A program made the translations under genes and the position numbers. The notes below the pieces were generated by a model. The model was not told the DNA's origin. It saw only the letters and a list, made by a program, of their open reading frames with translations, and ran no database searches. A stretch of 6,727 bases of DNA from positions 1 through 6,727 of the forward strand of contig CALDGT010000296.1 in the NCBI GenBank assembly GCA_937942935.1. The letters are read 5' to 3'. Source of the stretch: an uncultured Chloroflexota bacterium (GTDB taxonomy: Bacteria > Chloroflexota > Anaerolineae > Aggregatilineales > Phototrophicaceae). Within the stretch, counting starts at the first letter, position 1. Each line of letters opens with the position of its first letter. Of the stretch, positions 1 through 5,000 are shown piece by piece.

Positions 1-1106
1 TCTTTCACAATGCTCAACCCCAATCCGGTGCCTTCAATATGTATCGTCTCCGATGCCCGATAAAATGGCTCAAAAATATGGGGCAAATGGTCTGGCGCAA
101 TTCCCAAACCCATATCGCGCACCCGAAGAATTACATGGTCGGGGTCTTGGTCTAATTCCAATTGCACAAGGGCATTTTTGGGTGAATATTTGATGGCATT
201 GCCGATGAGGTTCAGCAAAATTCGGCTGATGAGGACATCATCTACCCACGCCATATCCACACGCCCTGTATTGATAAATTCTAATTGAGCATCGGCGTTG
301 GCGGTGATTCCCATTTCAGAGATAATCACCGCGCATAATTTTCCCAAATTGACCCATTCAGGCTTAAACCCGCGCTCGCTGAGGGTCCCGCGCATCGCAG
401 AGACCGTATCATCTATTAATTCTAGCGCAAATTCCAATTGTCTGCCGATACTTTCGAGCTTTTCGTGACGTTTTTCTTCTGATAACTTATCGAAATGACG
501 GAGCAATAAATCTTTGGATGTTCCGATGAGCGCCAACGGGGTGCGTAAATCGTGCGCCAATGCCGAGATGCTTTGTTGGACAATGCGCGAGTGTTCTTGT
601 TCGCGCCGAAATTGCGCCACCAATCGCTCATTTTCGATGCGCGAGGAGATATAATTTTTGCGCTCGGTGATATCGTGCGAGACGGCAATAATTTCGGATA
701 GTGCGCCTGTGTTGGCGTCTCTGACCGCATAATTCACCGTCCCAAACCAAATATAATGACCATCTTTATGACGGGCGCGGTATTCCATCCGCACAAATCC
801 GACATCCATCACTTCCTTATAAGCAGTGCGGAATAAATTTAGGTCATCTGGATGCACCAACGTGACGGCGCGTTTTCCTAATAATTCATCTGGGGTATAC
901 CCTAATATGTCTTTTATGATGGGGGTGATGTAGGTGTATTCGCCCTGAATGGTATGAATCGTCACCAAATCGGTGATGTCCGATACCAATAATCGCGCCC
1001 CCTCGTCTAATAACTGATTGAGCATCGTATTCATCGAGACGCCAGTTAATTGGGCGCGGGCGCGTAGACGGGCAAGGGTCTCCTCGTCTATGATTTCATC
1101 GGGCAT
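1..1106 (-). CDS. PAS-domain sensor histidine kinase, N-terminal 368 residues (3' end beyond left edge)
   Basis: This frame stays open from an ATG at 1106 to base 1. The protein is a two-component sensor kinase: it autophosphorylates on a histidine and passes the phosphate to a response regulator not seen here. Residues 1-40 are a charged helical segment resembling a ribbon-helix-helix motif. Residues about 41-150 form a PAS_3-type domain with the PAC ending HDITERK. Residues about 155-180 look like a coiled coil. The HisKA H-box is ALAHDLRTPLALI with phospho-acceptor His185. The ATPase domain shows the N-box LNLIGNAIKYS (Asn299, Asn303), the G1 box DMGLG (331-335), the F-box FEPFYR (345-350) and the G2 box GTGLGLSIVK (359-368). 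All catalytic motifs are intact, and only the end of the ATPase domain, plus anything after it, is missing. No membrane segment is present, so it is probably cytoplasmic. The ligand of the PAS domain cannot be told from sequence. Confidence 0.96.
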   Translation of the reverse strand, partial: MPDEIIDEETLARLRARAQLTGVSMNTMLNQLLDEGARLLVSDITDLVTIHTIQGEYTYITPIIKDILGYTPDELLGKRAVTLVHPDDLNLFRTAYKEVMDVGFVRMEYRARHKDGHYIWFGTVNYAVRDANTGALSEIIAVSHDITERKNYISSRIENERLVAQFRREQEHSRIVQQSISALAHDLRTPLALIGTSKDLLLRHFDKLSEEKRHEKLESIGRQLEFALELIDDTVSAMRGTLSERGFKPEWVNLGKLCAVIISEMGITANADAQLEFINTGRVDMAWVDDVLISRILLNLIGNAIKYSPKNALVQLELDQDPDHVILRVRDMGLGIAPDHLPHIFEPFYRASETIHIEGTGLGLSIVK

Positions 1107-1114
1107 GTGGTTTG

Positions 1115-1119
1115 CTCCT
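1115..1119 (-). promoter_or_regulatory. Shine-Dalgarno site of the histidine kinase
   Basis: Read on the minus strand this is AGGAG, 8 nt before the ATG at 1106, which supports that start. It lies between the arms of a small inverted repeat (TTTGC at 1111-1115, GCAAA at 1122-1126), which might partly mask it; the effect is speculative. Confidence 0.8.
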
Positions 1120-1141
1120 GTGCAAACGGTCTATACTTTCT

Positions 1142-1170
1142 ATTATACTGCTATTTTATACGCTTGCTGA
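1142..1170 (-). promoter_or_regulatory. Candidate promoter of the histidine kinase
   Basis: On the minus strand a perfect TATAAT -10 box lies at 1142-1147. At 17-bp spacing the -35 position (1165-1170) reads TCAGCA, a weak match. Transcription would begin near 1135, giving a leader of about 30 nt that contains the ribosome site. The -10 is convincing and the -35 is not. Confidence 0.45.
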
Positions 1171-1254
1171 GATATTTCATTTGTCCGAGTGGCTGATTTA
1201 TGAATTTATTGTGAATTACTAGCCCCATAATGCGCTAATGCCAATAGAATCTTA

Positions 1255-1282
1255 ATTATTCATGTATACTGAGATTATTCAT
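1255..1282 (+). promoter_or_regulatory. Candidate promoter/operator of the 126-residue protein: TATACT box flanked by direct repeats
   Basis: ATTATTCAT occurs at 1255-1263 and again, identically, at 1274-1282, 19 bp start to start. The 10-nt gap contains TATACT (1265-1270), a plausible -10 box. No good -35 is visible at 16-18 bp upstream, which would fit a promoter that needs an activator, but this is inference. The rest of the 1107-1325 gap is AT-rich with no recognisable gene. Confidence 0.35.
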
Positions 1283-1313
1283 TATGCTCGTGTTTATTGA
1301 TGTTATTATCACA

Positions 1314-1319
1314 GAGGAG
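1314..1319 (+). promoter_or_regulatory. Shine-Dalgarno site deciding the start of the 126-residue protein
   Basis: GAGGAG lies 6 nt before the ATG at 1326. The alternative in-frame ATG at 1284 has no comparable site and would add 14 mostly hydrophobic residues, so 1326 is preferred. Confidence 0.8.
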
Positions 1320-1325
1320 ATTCGT

Positions 1326-1706
1326 ATGTCTCATCGTATCGAAAAATATGCAAACGAACCGATTATCTTTTTGACCATCAACCCCGATTACAATATGGTC
1401 GAAGAATTGGCGGTCTCTAACCAAGGGGTTGCACAGCTATTAGACCAAGCAACCGAAAAGCAGGTGTATATCATCCACTTCAAAAACAGATTGACGATAG
1501 ATGAAATCATCATGGGGGCGAATCGGGTTGGGCGTGGCGAAAATTCATTGTGGCATCACCCCAACATCAAGGCAATCATCCTCATCACCGATAGCGCCGC
1601 GCTTCGCGTATCTGCACAAGGCATGTCATCCGATACATTTGGCAATTTGAGCGTGACGGTGGTGACATCGGTAGAAGATGCCCTGCAATACGCCCGCAGT
1701 GTATAA
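1326..1706 (+). CDS. Hypothetical protein, 126 residues, possible STAS/SpoIIAA-like fold
   Basis: This is a complete small gene, starting at the ATG with a strong ribosome site and ending in TAA at 1704-1706. I do not recognise a named family with certainty. The protein has no signal peptide, membrane helix or cysteine. The order of predicted elements looks alpha/beta: strands at IIFLTIN (about 13-19), VYIIHF (about 47-52), AIILIT (about 82-87) and VTVVTS (about 109-114), with helices between. It ends in VEDALQYARS, much like the closing helix of SpoIIAA-like proteins (a xxEALxW-type ending). It could be a STAS-like regulator or a small ligand-binding protein, and I recall similar hypothetical proteins in Chloroflexota. 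It sits divergently from the sensor kinase and 289 bp ahead of the surface protein on the same strand. That is too far to assume one operon. Being a real gene is near certain; the fold is a guess. Confidence 0.85.
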   Translation: MSHRIEKYANEPIIFLTINPDYNMVEELAVSNQGVAQLLDQATEKQVYIIHFKNRLTIDEIIMGANRVGRGENSLWHHPNIKAIILITDSAALRVSAQGMSSDTFGNLSVTVVTSVEDALQYARSV

Positions 1707-1730
1707 AATCCGCGTACCTTTTTTTATGAC

Positions 1731-1767
1731 GGTGGGACATACAGGCAAAAAGCGCCCTAATCCCACC
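1731..1767 (-). repeat. REP-like palindromic element
   Basis: GGTGGGA (1731-1737) and TCCCACC (1761-1767) form a perfect 7-bp inverted repeat around a 23-nt loop, which contains a smaller AGG/CCT pairing. Read on the minus strand, with its left flank, it begins GTAGGGTGGGATTAGGGCGC. That resembles a REP-type intergenic palindrome (GTAGGGTGGG-TTAGGCGC-type) I recall from several bacterial genomes. No T-run follows on either strand, so it is not a classical intrinsic terminator. The family assignment is from memory and could not be checked. Confidence 0.5.
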
Positions 1768-1870
1768 CTACAAACGGATTGATTCTAAATCTCATCCCAA
1801 TGGCATCACCCCGTTACACCATCTTCATAAACTGCCCCATAAAATTTTTCCTTTCTTCATTTCTGAATAA

Positions 1871-1900
1871 ATTCCTAAAAATTTATGAATTTTTTGGGAT
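1871..1900 (+). promoter_or_regulatory. AT-rich hairpin / palindromic element, copy 1
   Basis: The arms 1871-1883 and 1888-1900 pair over 13 positions with one T-T mismatch and one G-T wobble, around a TATG loop. The core at 1877-1893 is AAAAATTTATGAATTTT. It lies about 100 bp before the surface-protein start, upstream of the possible -10 box at 1928. It may be a protein-binding site or an RNA hairpin; the T-run is inside the stem, so it is a poor terminator. Confidence 0.45.
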
Positions 1901-1927
1901 GCGCGTCTATTTTGGGGATTTATTCGG

Positions 1928-1933
1928 TATGAT
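1928..1933 (+). promoter_or_regulatory. Candidate -10 box of the surface protein gene
   Basis: TATGAT matches TATAAT at 5 of 6 positions and would place the transcript start near 1940, leaving a leader of about 55 nt. No convincing -35 is found 16-18 bp upstream. A second possible -10, TAAAAT at 1970-1975, is closer to the start codon and equally lacks a partner. Confidence 0.3.
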
Positions 1934-1949
1934 ATGAGTAGTCATTATC

Positions 1950-1966
1950 AAAAATTGATGAATTTT
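1950..1966 (+). promoter_or_regulatory. AT-rich palindromic element, copy 2
   Basis: AAAAATTGATGAATTTT differs at one base from the core of the element at 1877-1893, 73 bp upstream. Its perfect 6-bp arms (1951-1956 and 1961-1966) flank GATG. It lies downstream of the TATGAT box, 29 bp before the ATG at 1996, where a bound protein could block transcription, or where the RNA hairpin could affect translation. Function is inferred only from position and repetition. Confidence 0.45.
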
Positions 1967-1984
1967 GAGTAAAATTATCCTCAC

Positions 1985-1991
1985 GAGGGGG
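1985..1991 (+). promoter_or_regulatory. Shine-Dalgarno site of the giant surface protein
   Basis: GAGGGGG ends 4 nt before the ATG at 1996 and 7 nt before a second in-frame ATG at 1999. Either could be used, and they differ by one methionine. The upstream one is annotated by convention. Confidence 0.7.
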
Positions 1992-1995
1992 AATT

Positions 1996-2085
1996 ATGAT
2001 GCAATTTAGGCGCACACTCTTGTTATTTATCATCGGACTCGTCGCAATCGCCAGCATGATGATTGCCCCGCAACCCGCACAAGCG
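1996..2085 (+). other. Sec signal peptide
   Basis: Residues 1-30 have two arginines at 5-6, a hydrophobic core from Leu8 to Ala24 and the cleavage motif AQA before Gly31. There is no lipobox cysteine at the site, so signal peptidase I is expected. Confidence 0.9.
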
Positions 2086-5000
2086 GGAACGGTAACAACA
2101 TGCAGTTGGTCGGCATTCTTAACTGAAGTGCTTACTGGCACGGTTGATTTTAATATCGGGGCAGATTGTGTTATCAATTTTGCTGGTACAATCGGCTCAT
2201 CAAGCGTCACCATCCAAAATACATCTGGATATAAAGTGACTTTTGATGGGGGTGGTGTGTATCAGATTGCTTCAATCCCTGTTGGTCGGGTATTTACCAT
2301 TTCCAACATCACGATTCAAAATGGGTATTCATCCGCACATGGGGGGGCTATTCAGGCTAATGGCACGCTCAATGCGTCTAACATGGTTTTTGATAATAAT
2401 GTCGCTGTCGGTGGCGGGGGTGCAGTTGCTTCGCTGGTGGGGCGGGTCAATATCTCCAGTAGCACTTTTACCAATAATCGTGCGGCTACTGGTGGGGCGG
2501 TCGCAACGGTTGCAGGCTCAGACATCTTAAATTTATTTAACAATACTTTTAGTAATAATACCGCCACGGGCAATGGCGGGGCGATATATGCTTTGGCTGG
2601 TAGTACAAACAACCTAGACCGCATGTCTTTTACAGGGAATAGCGCCGTCAATGGTGGGGCGATATATGTTGCGGGGGGTGCAGTTAATTTCAACATCCGC
2701 AATAATACGTTTTCACAAAATACCGCCACAACGAGCGGAGGGGGTGTTTTTTCGTCACATACAGGGACAACTACCCTCACACACAATACATTTTATGCCA
2801 ATACCGCGCCGACTGGTCAAAATCATACCATATCGGCAGGCACAGTGAATGCGCGTGCCAATATTTATTATAATGGGACGTGTTCTAATAGCGCGACATT
2901 AAATGATTCTGGTGGGAATATCGCTTTTGGGTCTGTGGGATGTCCGGGTGCCAATATTGACCCCGGTTTAGGCGCATATTCTGGCGGGGTGCATATCCCA
3001 ACCAATACCGCCATCGAATATGCGACACCCTGTGCGATTGGAGTAGACCGTCAAAATACTGTACGCCCTGTTGGTCCGGGCTGTACGGCTGGCTCATATG
3101 AGACATTCTTAGTTGTCCCACAAACGCGCACGATTGAATTTACATCGGGGAGTGGTAGCGCCAATGAAGCATCGGGCATTGGCAATGTGTTACGAGTGAC
3201 CACATCAGATAGTGCTGTAACGGCATCTGCCATCACTGTAACGGCTACAGTGACAGTTGGCACAGCCAATGCGTCCGATTATTCGCTCACAGGCACCATC
3301 ACCATCCCCGCAGGGACGGCACATAACAGTCTTGTCTCGATTGCGAGTGGGGTGGTCGTGACCGATGACAACACCTATGAAAATGATGACACGCTCACTG
3401 TTCAAATTAGCGCCCCAGTGAATGCCTCACTCGGCGCACAGACGACTTATATACACACCATCCTCAATGATGAGGTGGCGCGTGTTCGTATTGACCCACT
3501 CGTTCCCGCTCTCGCTATAAACGAATTCATTGGCACACACAATTCACGCTTCATGTTGACCATCACAGGGACGGCGGGCGCGGCACCCCTCAGCAGTGAT
3601 TTATCCGTAGATTTCACGGTCATGCCTGTGGAATTTGGTGTGGGTCCAAACGATGCCCTCGAACCCGAAGATTTCACCATCCCCACCTTGATCGGGTATA
3701 ATTTCCCTGTGGGGAGTTTAGACGGGGCTACTGTGAATGTGCCTGTGACGATTGTGAATGACAGTTTTAATGAACAGAATGAATTTTTCGATGTCAAACT
3801 GGCGAGCGTGACCAATGCCATTTTGCCACCCGATATTGATATTACCTATCGCAATCGCCAAACGCTACAGATTACCGATAATGATACGGCAACCTATAAT
3901 ATCAATGTGGCGGGGATGGGCAATGTCACCGAACCGAATACCACCACATCATTCACCATCAGCCTCGATGCACAGCCATCGGGTGTTGGGACAGTCATCC
4001 TCGATTTTGGCACAACCGATGCGACAGAATGTAGCGTATCGCCAACATCCTTCACTTTTAATAACGGCAATTGGAATGCGGCACAAACCATCACCGTGAC
4101 CGCCGTAGATGATTTATTGGTGGATGGCACACAACCCTGCGGTGTGAGCATTTCTAAAAATGCGTCTAGCACCGCCGCCGAATTTGCCGCCACACCCAAT
4201 CCAGCTAACCTCGCGGTGAATGTGTTGGATAATGACGCGCCAGCGACCATCAATATTTTTAGTGGCAACCCACAATCGGCACAAGTGAACACCGCCTTTG
4301 GTGCGCCGTTGGTGGTCGAGGTGTTGAATGGGTCTGGCGACCCTGTCGAAGGCGCGTCTGTGACCTTCATCGCGCCCGGTGCGGGGGCATCGGCATTAAT
4401 CGTAGGTAGCCCCGCGACCACTGATAACACAGGTCTAGCCAGCGTGAACGCCACCGCCAACACCGTTGCAGGCTTATATACTGTGACCGTGACATCGGGC
4501 GCCGCGCCATCGGTCAATTTTAATCTGACCAATACAGTCGGCGCATTGGCGAGCATCGCCTTTGTCCAAGAACCGGGTAATACGGTTGCAGGCGTCAATA
4601 TCGCCCCCGCCGTGACCGTACAAGCCGTAGACGGCTTTGGAAATGCCATTTCTGGGCAAGCTATCACCCTCAATTTATCGTCTGGGACGGGTGTTTTGAG
4701 TGGTACGCTCACCCAAGCCACCAATGCGGGCGGGATTGCGACCTTCGCCGATTTGAATATCAACCTCATCGGCACAAAACAACTGACCGCCAACGCGGGA
4801 CCGTTCACCGATGTGAGCGCGAATTTTGATATTAGCGCGTCTAGCACCGTCGGCAGTGTCGCTTTTGTCCAAGAACCGAGCAACGCGGTTGCAGGTGCAA
4901 ATATCGCCCCCGCCGTGACGGTGCAAGTATTAGACGGATTCGGCAATCCGATGAGTGGGCAAACGGTTGTGATGACCCTGACAACGGGTACAGGCACATT

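Noticed and set aside
422..730. Minus-strand open frame of 102 codons inside the kinase gene
   Set aside because: It overlaps the PAS/HisKA coding region in another frame, and the kinase frame carries all the motifs.
1284..1325. Upstream ATG at 1284 as the start of the 126-residue protein
   Set aside because: It has no Shine-Dalgarno site, while the ATG at 1326 has GAGGAG at ideal spacing.
1719..1725. Run of seven T after the small gene as an intrinsic terminator
   Set aside because: No stable GC-rich stem lies directly before it.
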